Shown here one piece after another: positions 17,030 to 24,958 of a DNA stretch of 64,000 nucleotides. This stretch comes from Caenimonas soli. Its GTDB lineage: Bacteria; Pseudomonadota; Gammaproteobacteria; Burkholderiales; Burkholderiaceae_C. The notes beneath the pieces are model-generated. The model was not told the DNA's origin, did no database searches, and saw only the letters and a program-made list of their open reading frames with translations. The DNA is taken from contig NZ_JABJVV010000005.1 in assembly GCF_013155545.1 (NCBI RefSeq), positions 248,001 through 312,000 on the forward strand, written 5' to 3'. The first letter of the stretch is position 1; each line of letters opens with the position of its first letter. The position numbers and the translations under genes were made by a program.

Positions 17030-17905
17030 TCAGCGGTGCCGCGCGAGGATGTCGATCAGTTCGGGCATGAGCGCTTGCGGCGCTTCGCTGCCGGCCCGAT
17101 CCAGCGTCGCCTTCACGGCGGCCGCAACGGCGATATCGCAGCCCCCTTCGGCCGCCATGGTGTTGTAGTAGCCCAGGTCCTTGCAGGCATTGGCGATTGA
17201 AAAGCGCAGCCCCGACACGTCGCGTGACATCAGGTAGGGGCGCAGGCGCTCCAGTGCGGCACCCCCGCCGCCGCCCTTGCCCAGGACCTCCAGGAACACG
17301 TCGGGAGCCACGCCGTGGTGAGCCGCGCAAGCCGCCGCCTCGGACAGCAGCGTGACGAAGCCCAGCGAGACGAAGTTGTGCAGCAGCTTCATGCTGTGCC
17401 CCGCGCCCACCGCACCCGCGTGGGTGATGTTTTCCGCGAAGCACGACAGCAAGGGCCTGCATTCCTCGAGCAGCGCGGCATCGCCACCCACCAGCAGGTT
17501 CAGGCGCCCCTCGGCGGCTTCCTTGGGTGTGCGCGTCATCGGCGTGTCCAGGAAGCGGCCGCCGGCGGCCTCGACCGCCTTGGCCATGCGCTGTGTGGAG
17601 GCCGGCACCGCGGTCGAACAATCGATCACGATGGTGCCCGGGCGCAGGCCCTGCAGCACTCCGTCTTCGCCGGTGAGCACCGCCTCAACCTGCGGCGAGC
17701 CGGTCAGCACCAGGATGATGATGTCGGATTCGGCCGCGAGCTGGGCCGGACGCTGGAAGATCCGGGCGCCGGCGGCCGTCAGCGCCTCCAGCGGCTGGTT
17801 GCCGGGATGCTCCAGCACTGCCAGCGGCCAGCCCTTCTTGACCACGTTGCTGGCAATGCCATGGCCCATCATGCCGATGCCGATCATGCCGACGTACTTT
17901 TTCAT
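17030..17905 (-). CDS. Beta-hydroxyacid dehydrogenase (3-hydroxyisobutyrate dehydrogenase family)
   Basis: A 291-residue NAD(P)-dependent enzyme with an N-terminal Rossmann motif (GMIGIGMMGHGIA, residues 6–18) and the catalytic Lys173 and Asn177 in AGHSMKLLHN. The substrate loop that usually reads DAPVSGG is DTPMTRTPKEA (residues 120–130), so the natural hydroxyacid is probably not 3-hydroxyisobutyrate. Family members also reduce tartronate semialdehyde. A CAGGAG ribosome site precedes ATG 17905; a longer frame upstream is not used. It is the last gene of the minus-strand sugar-acid run, 38 bases after the hydroxyacid dehydrogenase. Confidence 0.88.
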   Translation of the reverse strand: MKKYVGMIGIGMMGHGIASNVVKKGWPLAVLEHPGNQPLEALTAAGARIFQRPAQLAAESDIIILVLTGSPQVEAVLTGEDGVLQGLRPGTIVIDCSTAVPASTQRMAKAVEAAGGRFLDTPMTRTPKEAAEGRLNLLVGGDAALLEECRPLLSCFAENITHAGAVGAGHSMKLLHNFVSLGFVTLLSEAAACAAHHGVAPDVFLEVLGKGGGGGAALERLRPYLMSRDVSGLRFSIANACKDLGYYNTMAAEGGCDIAVAAAVKATLDRAGSEAPQALMPELIDILARHR

Positions 17906-17943
17906 CCTGTACTCCTGTCTTGAAATTGAAATCCGGCCCAGCG

Positions 17944-18948
17944 TCAGCAAAGCCGGTTGAGCGGTGTCTCGTTTCGACCGAGCGCCTCGATGCCCTCGAT
18001 CAGCATGTACCCCATCGCCTCGCGCGTCTCCTCGGTGGCGCTGCCGATGTGCGGCGTGAGGAACACGTTATCCAGCGTGCGGTAGCCCGGGTGCACGCGC
18101 GGTTCGTTGGCGAATACGTCCAGCCCGGCCGCGCGCAGCCGGCCCGAGCGCAGCGCGGCGATCAGCGCCTCGTCGTCCACCAGGTCGCCGCGCGAGATGT
18201 TCACCAGCACGGCGCCCGGCGGCAGAAGCGCCAGCCGCCGGGCATCGAGCACACCGCGCAGCGCGGGTGCGCCTGGCGCGGCCACCATGAAGAGGTCGCT
18301 GGCGCCCAGCAGTCCCTCCAGAGTGTCGTGGTAGCTGGCGCCTTCCTCGAGTGAGGGCTCCAGCCGGGAACGGTTGTGATAAGCGATGCGCAGGCCGAAG
18401 GCGCGCGCGCGGTGCGCGATGGCGCGGCCGATGCGTCCCATGCCAAAGATGCCGAGCACCCGCCCCGGCAGGCCGATGCCCAGCAGCTGGGTAGGGGCCC
18501 AACCCTGCCAGGCGTCGCTGCGCACGAGGCGGTCGCCCTCGAGGCCGCGCCGGCAGGCATTGAGCAGCAGCATCATGGCGATCTCCGCGCACGCGTCGCT
18601 CAGCACGTCCGGCGTGTGGAGCACGGCGATCCCGGCAGCGCGCGCGGCGGCCAGGTCGATGTGGTCGTGGCCCACCGACAGCGTGGCGATGATGCGCAGC
18701 CGCGGCAGCTGGGCGAGCGTGTCCGCGCGCAGCGATTCCGTCGCTGTCACGAACAGCACTTCGGCATCCCGGGCGCGCGCCATGATCTGCGACGGCGTAA
18801 GGATGCCGTCGTCCTCGTTGGTGGTGAGCGTGAATCGTTCGCGCAGCACCGCCTCCACGCCCGGCGTGAACCGCCGGCAGAGGAACGCGCTGGGCCGGCC
18901 GGTAGGGGCTCGCGGCGCGGTGTCAGCGCAGGCGGCGGCGGATGGCAT
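17944..18948 (-). CDS. D-isomer-specific 2-hydroxyacid dehydrogenase
   Basis: A 334-residue NAD(P)-dependent reductase of the glyoxylate/hydroxypyruvate and phosphoglycerate dehydrogenase family. The NAD-binding motif is GIFGMGRIG, near the middle of the protein. NISRGDLVD, the catalytic-Asp segment NEPRVHPGY and the C-terminal His in TPHIGSATEE follow in the usual order. It would suit reduction of glyoxylate or hydroxypyruvate, which fits glycolate coming from the RuBisCO-like step upstream, but that is inference. Its start overlaps the end of the isopropylmalate-dehydrogenase-like gene by 26 bases. Confidence 0.9.
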   Translation of the reverse strand: MPSAAACADTAPRAPTGRPSAFLCRRFTPGVEAVLRERFTLTTNEDDGILTPSQIMARARDAEVLFVTATESLRADTLAQLPRLRIIATLSVGHDHIDLAAARAAGIAVLHTPDVLSDACAEIAMMLLLNACRRGLEGDRLVRSDAWQGWAPTQLLGIGLPGRVLGIFGMGRIGRAIAHRARAFGLRIAYHNRSRLEPSLEEGASYHDTLEGLLGASDLFMVAAPGAPALRGVLDARRLALLPPGAVLVNISRGDLVDDEALIAALRSGRLRAAGLDVFANEPRVHPGYRTLDNVFLTPHIGSATEETREAMGYMLIEGIEALGRNETPLNRLC

Positions 18949-20005
18949 CGGTCATCTCCGTGCAGGTGGCGCTACCACCCAGGTCACGCGGCACGCTCTC
19001 GCCCGCCGCCAGTACTTCTTCCACCGCCCGCTCCACGCGGTCGGCCGCCTGCTGCATCGCCTCGTCGCCGTGGCGCTCGCCCAGCCAGCGCAGCATCATC
19101 GCGCCGGACAGGATCGTGGCCACCGGGCTGGCGAGGTTCTGGCCCGCGATGTCCGGGGCGGAACCGTGCGCGCCCTGGAACAGGCCGTGCGTTTCGCCCA
19201 CTTCGGCCGATGCCGCGATGCCCAGCCCGCCCACCGTGCCGGCACCCAGGTCCGAGATGATGTCGCCGAACATGTTCTCGGCCACGATCACGTCGTAGAA
19301 GTCGGGCTTCTTGAGCATGTGGACGGTGATGGCGTCGGCGTAGGCGTAGTCGATCTCCACGTCGGCGTAATCGCGCGCCACCTCATTGCACACGGCGCGG
19401 AAAAACGCGTAGCTGCGCAGGATGTTGGCCTTGTCGCACACCGTCACGCGGCGCTTGCCGTCGCGCGGTGCGCCCTTGCGGCGGCGTGCCAGGTCGAAGG
19501 CGAACTTCGCCACGCGTTCCACGCCCTTGCGCGTGACGACCAGAGTGTCCGTGGCGAGCTCGCCGCGCAGGACCACGCCGGCGCCGCGGCTGGCGTACAG
19601 CCCCTCGGTGTTCTCGCGCACGATCACGTAGTCGATCTGGCCGGGCTCCCAGCCCGACAGCGGCGAGCGAGCGCCCCGGTACAGGCGGATCGGCCGCACG
19701 TTGGCGAACAGGTCCAGCCGGAAACGCAGTTGCAGGTGCAGGTCGTTGCCCACTTCGGTGCCGTCCGGGTAGGTGATGCCGGGCAGGCCGGCGGCGCCGT
19801 GCAGGATGGCGTGGGCATCGCGGCAGGCCGCGAACGTGTCGTCCGGCAGGACGGCGCCGGTGCGCGCGTAGTGCGCGGCGCCGCCCTCCCAGGAAGTGAA
19901 TCGCAGGCGCTCGCCGCAGGCTTCGCGCAGGGCGGCGACGGCCGAGCGGCACACTTCGGGGCCGATGCCGTCGCCATCGATGGTGGCAATGTCGTAAGTA
20001 GTCAT
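18923..20005 (-). CDS. Isocitrate/isopropylmalate dehydrogenase family protein
   Basis: A 360-residue metal- and NAD(P)-dependent decarboxylating dehydrogenase of the isopropylmalate/tartrate/isocitrate superfamily. Features are the N-terminal DGDGIGPEV, the substrate-binding RENTEGLYA, the Lys/Tyr region DKANILRSY, and VAENMFGDIISDLGA plus GLFQGAHGSAPDIAG. Proteins like this act as tartrate/D-malate dehydrogenases or on other 2-hydroxy acids. It is unlikely to be the leucine-pathway LeuB because of its operon context. ATG 20005 gives the expected N-terminus; six extra residues upstream look spurious. Confidence 0.88.
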   Translation of the reverse strand: MTTYDIATIDGDGIGPEVCRSAVAALREACGERLRFTSWEGGAAHYARTGAVLPDDTFAACRDAHAILHGAAGLPGITYPDGTEVGNDLHLQLRFRLDLFANVRPIRLYRGARSPLSGWEPGQIDYVIVRENTEGLYASRGAGVVLRGELATDTLVVTRKGVERVAKFAFDLARRRKGAPRDGKRRVTVCDKANILRSYAFFRAVCNEVARDYADVEIDYAYADAITVHMLKKPDFYDVIVAENMFGDIISDLGAGTVGGLGIAASAEVGETHGLFQGAHGSAPDIAGQNLASPVATILSGAMMLRWLGERHGDEAMQQAADRVERAVEEVLAAGESVPRDLGGSATCTEMTDAIRRRLR

Positions 20006-20069
20006 GCTGTGGCTTGGAGGCACAAAGGAAGCGGCGCGGCGGTGGTTGCCGACGCCGCCGGGGACAGCT

Positions 20070-20795
20070 TCAGCTGTGCGCGCGCTCTTGCTCGATGCGC
20101 CGGTACAGCTCGTTGGAGCGCGTCACATGCGCGCGCACGGCCGCCTCGGCCGCATCCGCGTCGTGCGCCGCGATCGCATCGACCAGGCGGGTGTGCTCCT
20201 CGAGCGTGAGCTGCTCGGCGCCGGGCGCCCGCACCAGCGGCTGGTAGTAGTCGCCTGCCCACTGGAACACCGCCTCGATCACGGCCGGGAAGATCGGGTT
20301 GCCGCTGATGCGCGCGATCTCGCGATGGAACGCCATGTCGCAGGCCAGGAACCGCTCCATCTGCGTGAGCGCCGCGCGCTGATCCTCGATGCGCGCGCGC
20401 AGCGCCTCGACATCCTGCGGCTCGGCCTTCTGCGCCGCCATGCGCGCGGTGCCGACCTCCAGGAACAGCCGCGCTTCCTTCAGGTGGTCCAGCATGTCGG
20501 GTTGCGACTGCAGCAAGTGCCGCGTGCCGCTGGCGATCTGCAAGATCAGGTCGCGCGCCGTAGGCACCACCACTTTGGCGCGCTCGCCATGGGAAATCTC
20601 GACGATGCCGGACCGCTCCATCGCCTGCAGCGCCTCGCGCACCGCGGGCCGCCCCACGCCGTAGACGTCCATCAGCTCGCGCTCCGGCGGCAGCTGGTCG
20701 CCGGGGCGTATTTCGCCGGCCTGGATGCGCTGCATCAGCCGCTCCACCACGTCCTGGTAGAGCTTGCGTTTCTGGATCGGGTTGACTGCCGTCAT
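20070..20795 (-). CDS. GntR family transcriptional regulator (FCD domain, NanR-like)
   Basis: A 241-residue FadR-subfamily GntR regulator. The winged helix-turn-helix (about residues 12–75) includes the GntR signature LPPERELMDVYGVGRPAVREALQAME, and the C-terminal FCD ligand domain (about 95–225) carries the metal-binding Asp/His pattern (FLACDMAFHREIARIS). Such regulators sense sugar acids. It sits inside the sugar-acid run between the kinase and the dehydrogenases, so it most likely represses this operon and is released by the acid or an intermediate. Candidate operators are near 20839 and 28717. Confidence 0.92.
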   Translation of the reverse strand: MTAVNPIQKRKLYQDVVERLMQRIQAGEIRPGDQLPPERELMDVYGVGRPAVREALQAMERSGIVEISHGERAKVVVPTARDLILQIASGTRHLLQSQPDMLDHLKEARLFLEVGTARMAAQKAEPQDVEALRARIEDQRAALTQMERFLACDMAFHREIARISGNPIFPAVIEAVFQWAGDYYQPLVRAPGAEQLTLEEHTRLVDAIAAHDADAAEAAVRAHVTRSNELYRRIEQERAHS

Positions 20796-20838
20796 GCGGG
20801 TCCTGGTTGAAGAGCATCGGTCCGGCCGTGCCGGTTAT

Positions 20839-20850
20839 GGTGATTATCAC
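20839..20850. promoter_or_regulatory. Candidate GntR operator upstream of its own gene
   Basis: The 12-base element GGTGATTATCAC lies 44 bases before the GntR start. It contains the perfect palindrome GTGAT-T-ATCAC (20840–20850) and stands out as AT-rich. It shares the spaced pattern GGTNATNATNNC with an element in the apnO upstream gap (28717–28728, read on the minus strand). It overlaps the end of the kinase gene. Assignment to the GntR protein is inference. Confidence 0.35.
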
Positions 20851-22208
20851 GTCGCGGCCCCGTCGCGCACAGAGCCGAAAACCCCTGTCCCGCCCATCTG
20901 GCCGCCCTTGAGCACGATCTCCAGGCCGTCGCGCCGCGGCTCGCGCGACCAGGCGCGGCACAGCGGCGCGCCGGGCGCGAGCCGGGCCGTCATGGTGAGC
21001 GCCTGCACGCCCAGGGCGGCGGCCACTTCACCCGAACTGTCGCCGCCCGCGACCGCGATGCGGCGCAGCTGCGGCAGGCGATCCAGGATGGCGCACATGA
21101 CTTCGGCCAGCGCGCGGCCGGTGCGCAGCGCCGCTTCCGCGCGATCCAGTCCCGCGGCGCGCGCGGCGTCTTCGAAAGCCCGCACCGCCGGATCGTCCGG
21201 CCCCTGGGCACTGAATACCAGCGGGCTGAGGCCGCGCGCCCAGGCCTCGCAGGCCGACTCGACCGCGCGGGCGATTTCCGCGCCGTCGCCGCCCAGCAGG
21301 CGTGGAATGTCGAGCCGGTGCGTCGCAAATCCGTTGGCCTGCGCCCACTCGATCTGGGCGGCGGTGACGGGCGAGCAGCTGCCGCTGGCCACGGCGATGG
21401 CCTGCACCGCCGATGCTTCGGGAAGCGGCTCGGGCATGGGCACGACGCCCGTTGCGTGCCAATGCGCCGCCAGCGCGTACAGAAGGCCCGACGAGGATGC
21501 GCTGAAGAGCCCATCGCCCCTGCCCTCCCAGACGAGGCGGCCGGCCTCGCGCAGCGTCTCGTCGTCGAGCACGTCGATCAATACCACCGGCACGTCGGCG
21601 CCGGCCTCATGGATGGCGCGCACCGCGGCGGCACCCTCGCCCTGCTTGAGCCGGGGGAAGTCCACCAGGCCGCTGCGGCGGGGTGTCTGCGCGGCCAGGT
21701 GCCGACGCAGGTCCGACTCGCCCATCGGCGTGACCGGGTGGCGCGACATGGTGGGATGGCGGTCGAGCCGGTGGCCCTCCCCTTCGGCGACCGCGAACAG
21801 GTGCCCGAAAGCCTGGAAGCGGCGCAGCCGCGGAGCGCCCACGACCATGGGCGACCAGCGACCCGTCATCAGCGGCACGCCGAGATCGATGGCACAGCCG
21901 ATGGAGCCGACCTGCGGCGAGGAGTCGAACGTGGAACAAACCTTGTAGTGCAGGATTGGCGCGCCGAGCCGCGCGAGCGCCTCCAGCGCCGGCGCCAGGT
22001 GCTCGCGCATCCACTGCGGGCTGCGTCCGCGCGCGTGGCCGGCCATGCCCACCGCCCGCACGCCGGGAAAGCGTGCGAGGGCCTGGGCATCGGGCGCTTC
22101 GAAGAACAGCACTGTCGGCACGCCGGCCGTGGTCAAGGCTTCCAGCGCGTCGGTGGAGCCGGTGAAGTCGTCGCCGTAGTACGCCAGCAGCAGGTCGCGC
22201 GCGCTCAC
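20847..22208 (-). CDS. oiaK: Four-carbon acid sugar kinase (3-oxo-isoapionate kinase-like)
   Basis: A 453-residue kinase of the two-domain DUF1537 family. It opens with the family signature YYGDDFTGSTDALE and ends with the nucleotide-binding domain (VAGGDSSGEVAAALG, KGGQMGG). OiaK phosphorylates 3-oxo-isoapionate to the 4-phosphate in D-apionate catabolism, and I choose this member because the RuBisCO-like partner lies directly upstream and ApnO lies in the same run. The start is a GTG at 22208 that overlaps the OiaX stop (GTGA). Other four-carbon acid kinases (OtnK, DtnK) are alternatives but would have different partners. Confidence 0.82.
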   Translation of the reverse strand: MSARDLLLAYYGDDFTGSTDALEALTTAGVPTVLFFEAPDAQALARFPGVRAVGMAGHARGRSPQWMREHLAPALEALARLGAPILHYKVCSTFDSSPQVGSIGCAIDLGVPLMTGRWSPMVVGAPRLRRFQAFGHLFAVAEGEGHRLDRHPTMSRHPVTPMGESDLRRHLAAQTPRRSGLVDFPRLKQGEGAAAVRAIHEAGADVPVVLIDVLDDETLREAGRLVWEGRGDGLFSASSSGLLYALAAHWHATGVVPMPEPLPEASAVQAIAVASGSCSPVTAAQIEWAQANGFATHRLDIPRLLGGDGAEIARAVESACEAWARGLSPLVFSAQGPDDPAVRAFEDAARAAGLDRAEAALRTGRALAEVMCAILDRLPQLRRIAVAGGDSSGEVAAALGVQALTMTARLAPGAPLCRAWSREPRRDGLEIVLKGGQMGGTGVFGSVRDGAAT

Positions 22209-23473
22209 CACACCTCCATCGCCTGCGCCAGGGCCGGGTGGGCGGCGGCATGGCGCGCGAGCGGCACGCCCGCGACGGCCGCGTCCCATGCGCTGCGCAT
22301 GGCCGACACCCCGGCGGCGATGCCCCCCGGATGCCCGAGGATGCCGCCGCCGGCCGCATGGATCAGGTCCGTCGTGCCCAACGCCGCATAGGTCGGTGCG
22401 GCCTGCAGCCCGGTCTGGCCGGAGCTGAACACCGGCATCGCCACCATCGGCTTGCCCGCGGACAGCGGCCGCAACACCGCGCGCGCGGCGGCGATCACGC
22501 TGTCGTCCGGCTCGCTGAACTTGTTGGCCAGGCCGTTCACGTGCAGGTGGTCGGCGCCGGCCAGGCGCCACAGCGCCTGCCAGGGCGCGTAGTCCCAGCC
22601 CAGCGCGGGGCAGCGGCTGAGGTAGCCCCAGCCGTTGCGATGGGCGTGGATGGGCAGCTGGGCGTGGCGGCGCAGCGCGAGCAGACCCGTGAGCCCCACT
22701 GAATTGAGGCTGACCATCACGCAGGTGCCGCCCTGCGCCAGCACGAGGTCATGGCGCCGGCGCATCTCGTCGATCTCGCCGGTGATGTTGAAGGCGACCA
22801 TGGCCTTGCGGCCGCTCCGCCCGGCAGCGTCGTTCACCACCGCCATGACAGCGCGCACGCGCTCGTAGAAGGGGCAGTGCGGCCCGTCGGCCTGCAGTTC
22901 GTCGTCCTTGATGAAATCGATGCCGCCCGCCACCAGCTCACGCACGGTGTCGGCCGTCTCCCGCGGCGACAGGCCAACGCTGGGCTTGATGATGGTGCCG
23001 ATGAGTGGTCCGCTAGGCACCTGCGCCAGCGCGCGCGTGCCTGCGATGCCGAAGGCCGGTCCCGGGCAGGCATCGGCGAACGCCTGCGGCACCGCCAGGT
23101 CGAGGATGCGAAGGCCCGACACCTGGCGCAACTCGAACAGGTTGCCGGCCACCGTGGCCAGCAGGTTCGGCAGCGAGTGGCCGAAGTTGGCCACCGGCCA
23201 CGAGAGTTCGAGGATGCAGCGGGTGTAGCGGTCCGAACGCACGTTGACGGGCAGGCTGGGCTCGCTCGCGTGCCCGATCACGTCGATGCGATCCACCCGC
23301 GCGCCCGAGCGCTCTTTCAGCGCCGCCGTCTCGCCAGGCACCGCGGTGAACGTGCCGCTGGATTGTTCGCCCGCGATCACGCCCGCGGCGCGCTGCGGGT
23401 CGTCGCCGGTCTCCAGCCAGTAGCGCGCGCGGACCCGGCCGTCGTCGGTGCGCAATGGCGCCTCGTCAGCCAT
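22205..23473 (-). CDS. oiaX: RuBisCO-like protein (3-oxo-isoapionate-4-phosphate transcarboxylase/hydrolase-like)
   Basis: A 422-residue protein of the RuBisCO large-chain fold. It keeps the residues matching RuBisCO Lys175 (Lys163 in IIKPSVG), the carbamylated Lys201 with Asp203 and Glu204 (Lys189, Asp191, Glu192 in FIKDDE), His294 (His278 in HAHRNGWG) and Lys334 (Lys318 in LANKF). No small subunit, phosphoribulokinase or carboxysome gene is near, so this is not a CO2-fixing enzyme. With OiaK and ApnO homologues in the same run it best fits OiaX, which yields 3-phosphoglycerate and glycolate. It overlaps the aldehyde dehydrogenase gene by 8 bases. Confidence 0.85.
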   Translation of the reverse strand: MADEAPLRTDDGRVRARYWLETGDDPQRAAGVIAGEQSSGTFTAVPGETAALKERSGARVDRIDVIGHASEPSLPVNVRSDRYTRCILELSWPVANFGHSLPNLLATVAGNLFELRQVSGLRILDLAVPQAFADACPGPAFGIAGTRALAQVPSGPLIGTIIKPSVGLSPRETADTVRELVAGGIDFIKDDELQADGPHCPFYERVRAVMAVVNDAAGRSGRKAMVAFNITGEIDEMRRRHDLVLAQGGTCVMVSLNSVGLTGLLALRRHAQLPIHAHRNGWGYLSRCPALGWDYAPWQALWRLAGADHLHVNGLANKFSEPDDSVIAAARAVLRPLSAGKPMVAMPVFSSGQTGLQAAPTYAALGTTDLIHAAGGGILGHPGGIAAGVSAMRSAWDAAVAGVPLARHAAAHPALAQAMEVW

Positions 23474-24920
23474 GTTGGATCGCGATGGTCTTGACGGTGG
23501 TGAAGCCGCGCAGGCCCTCGAAGGCCTTCTCGCGCCCGTAGCCGGAGTGCTTCATGCCGCCGAAGGGCAGCTCGATGCCGCCGCCCGCGCCGTAGTTGTT
23601 GATGAACACCTGGCCCGCCTCGACGGCGTGCGCCACGCGCAGCTGGCGGCCGCCATTTTCGGTCCACACGCCGGCGGTGAGCCCGTAGTCGGTGCCATTG
23701 GCGATTTCGACGGCTTCTTCCTCGGTGTCGAACACGATGGCGGCGAGCACCGGGCCAAACACTTCCTGCTGCGCGATGATGTGATCGGCCGGCACCTCGC
23801 CGAGCAGCGTGGGCATCACGTAGTGTCCGCCCTCGGGCGCGCCGTCGGCCAGGCGGCCCTGCGCGGCGATGCGCACGCCATCCGCGGCCGCGGCATCCAC
23901 CATGGCCTGGATCTTCAGGCGCTGCTTGCGGTTGATCACCGGGCCGCAATCCAGGTCCCGCCCGCCGGGGCCCACGCGCAGCGCGGTGAAGCGCTCGGCC
24001 AGCATCTGCATGACGCGCTCGTAGACCGGCCGTTCGATCAGCACGCGGCTGCCCGCGGTGCAGGTCTGGCCGGCGTTCTGGATGATGGCGTTGACGATGA
24101 CGGGAACGGCGCGCTCCAGGTCCGCGTCGGCGAACACGATCTGCGGGGACTTGCCGCCCAGCTCCAGTGTCGCGGGCGAATGGCGGCGCGCGGCCGCCTC
24201 GGCCACCAAGGCGCCGGTTTCGGTGGAGCCGGTGAACGAGATGTGGGCAATGCCCGGGTGCGCGGTCAGCGCGGCGCCGGCCTCGCTGCCCAGGCCGCAG
24301 ACCACGTTGAGCGCGCCCGGCAGCACGCCCGCCTCCAGCGCGAGCTGGGCCAGCCGCACCGGCGTCAGGCAGGCGTCCTCGGCGGGCTTGACCACGCAAG
24401 CATTGCCCGCGGCCAGCGACGCACCTGCCGAGCGGCCGAAGATCTGTGCCGGGTAGTTCCACGGAATGATGTGGCCGGTGACCCCGTGCGGCACACGGAT
24501 CGCCATCACGGTGGAGCCCGCGGCGTAGGGGATGGTCTCGCCATGCAGCTTGTCGGCCGCGCCGCCGTAGTACTCGAAGTAGCGCGCGCACGCCTGGATG
24601 TCGACCTTGGCCTGCGCGAGCGGCTTGCCCGTATCGCGGCATTCCAGCGCCGCGAGTTCCTCATGATTGGCCCGAATCAGTTCAGCCAGTCGGGTGAGCA
24701 CGCGGCCGCGCTCGGTGGCGGTGAGCCGGCCCCAGGGCCCGCGAAAGGCGGCGTGCGCGGCCCGCACCGCCTCGTCTACCTCGGCCGCGCCGCTGCGCGG
24801 GATGGTGGCAAAGGCCTGGCCGTCCGAGGGGTCGAGCACCTCGATGGTGTCGCCCGTGCGGGCCTGGAGGCGCTCGCCGCCGATGATGTTGGAATACAGG
24901 GAAGGGATAGTCATGTCCAT
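23466..24920 (-). CDS. NAD(P)-dependent aldehyde dehydrogenase
   Basis: A 484-residue aldehyde dehydrogenase with the catalytic Cys287 (NAGQTCTAGS), the general base Glu253 (LELGGKSP), Asn155 (PWNYP) and Lys178 (VKPAE). Length is normal for a non-phosphorylating aldehyde dehydrogenase. It lies between the TRAP transporter and the RuBisCO-like gene, so it probably oxidises an aldehyde form of the imported sugar acid, or apiose itself. The substrate is not provable here. An AAGAGAG ribosome site precedes ATG 24920; ATG 24914 is also possible. The much longer open frame upstream runs antisense-like through the TRAP genes and is not coding. Confidence 0.9.
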   Translation of the reverse strand: MDMTIPSLYSNIIGGERLQARTGDTIEVLDPSDGQAFATIPRSGAAEVDEAVRAAHAAFRGPWGRLTATERGRVLTRLAELIRANHEELAALECRDTGKPLAQAKVDIQACARYFEYYGGAADKLHGETIPYAAGSTVMAIRVPHGVTGHIIPWNYPAQIFGRSAGASLAAGNACVVKPAEDACLTPVRLAQLALEAGVLPGALNVVCGLGSEAGAALTAHPGIAHISFTGSTETGALVAEAAARRHSPATLELGGKSPQIVFADADLERAVPVIVNAIIQNAGQTCTAGSRVLIERPVYERVMQMLAERFTALRVGPGGRDLDCGPVINRKQRLKIQAMVDAAAADGVRIAAQGRLADGAPEGGHYVMPTLLGEVPADHIIAQQEVFGPVLAAIVFDTEEEAVEIANGTDYGLTAGVWTENGGRQLRVAHAVEAGQVFINNYGAGGGIELPFGGMKHSGYGREKAFEGLRGFTTVKTIAIQHG

Positions 24921-24958
24921 GGAATGAACTCTCTTGAGATGAAAATCTTCGGTGGCTG

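Noticed and set aside
22205..23473. True RuBisCO large subunit for carbon fixation
   Set aside because: No small subunit, phosphoribulokinase or carboxysome gene, and the neighbours match sugar-acid catabolism.
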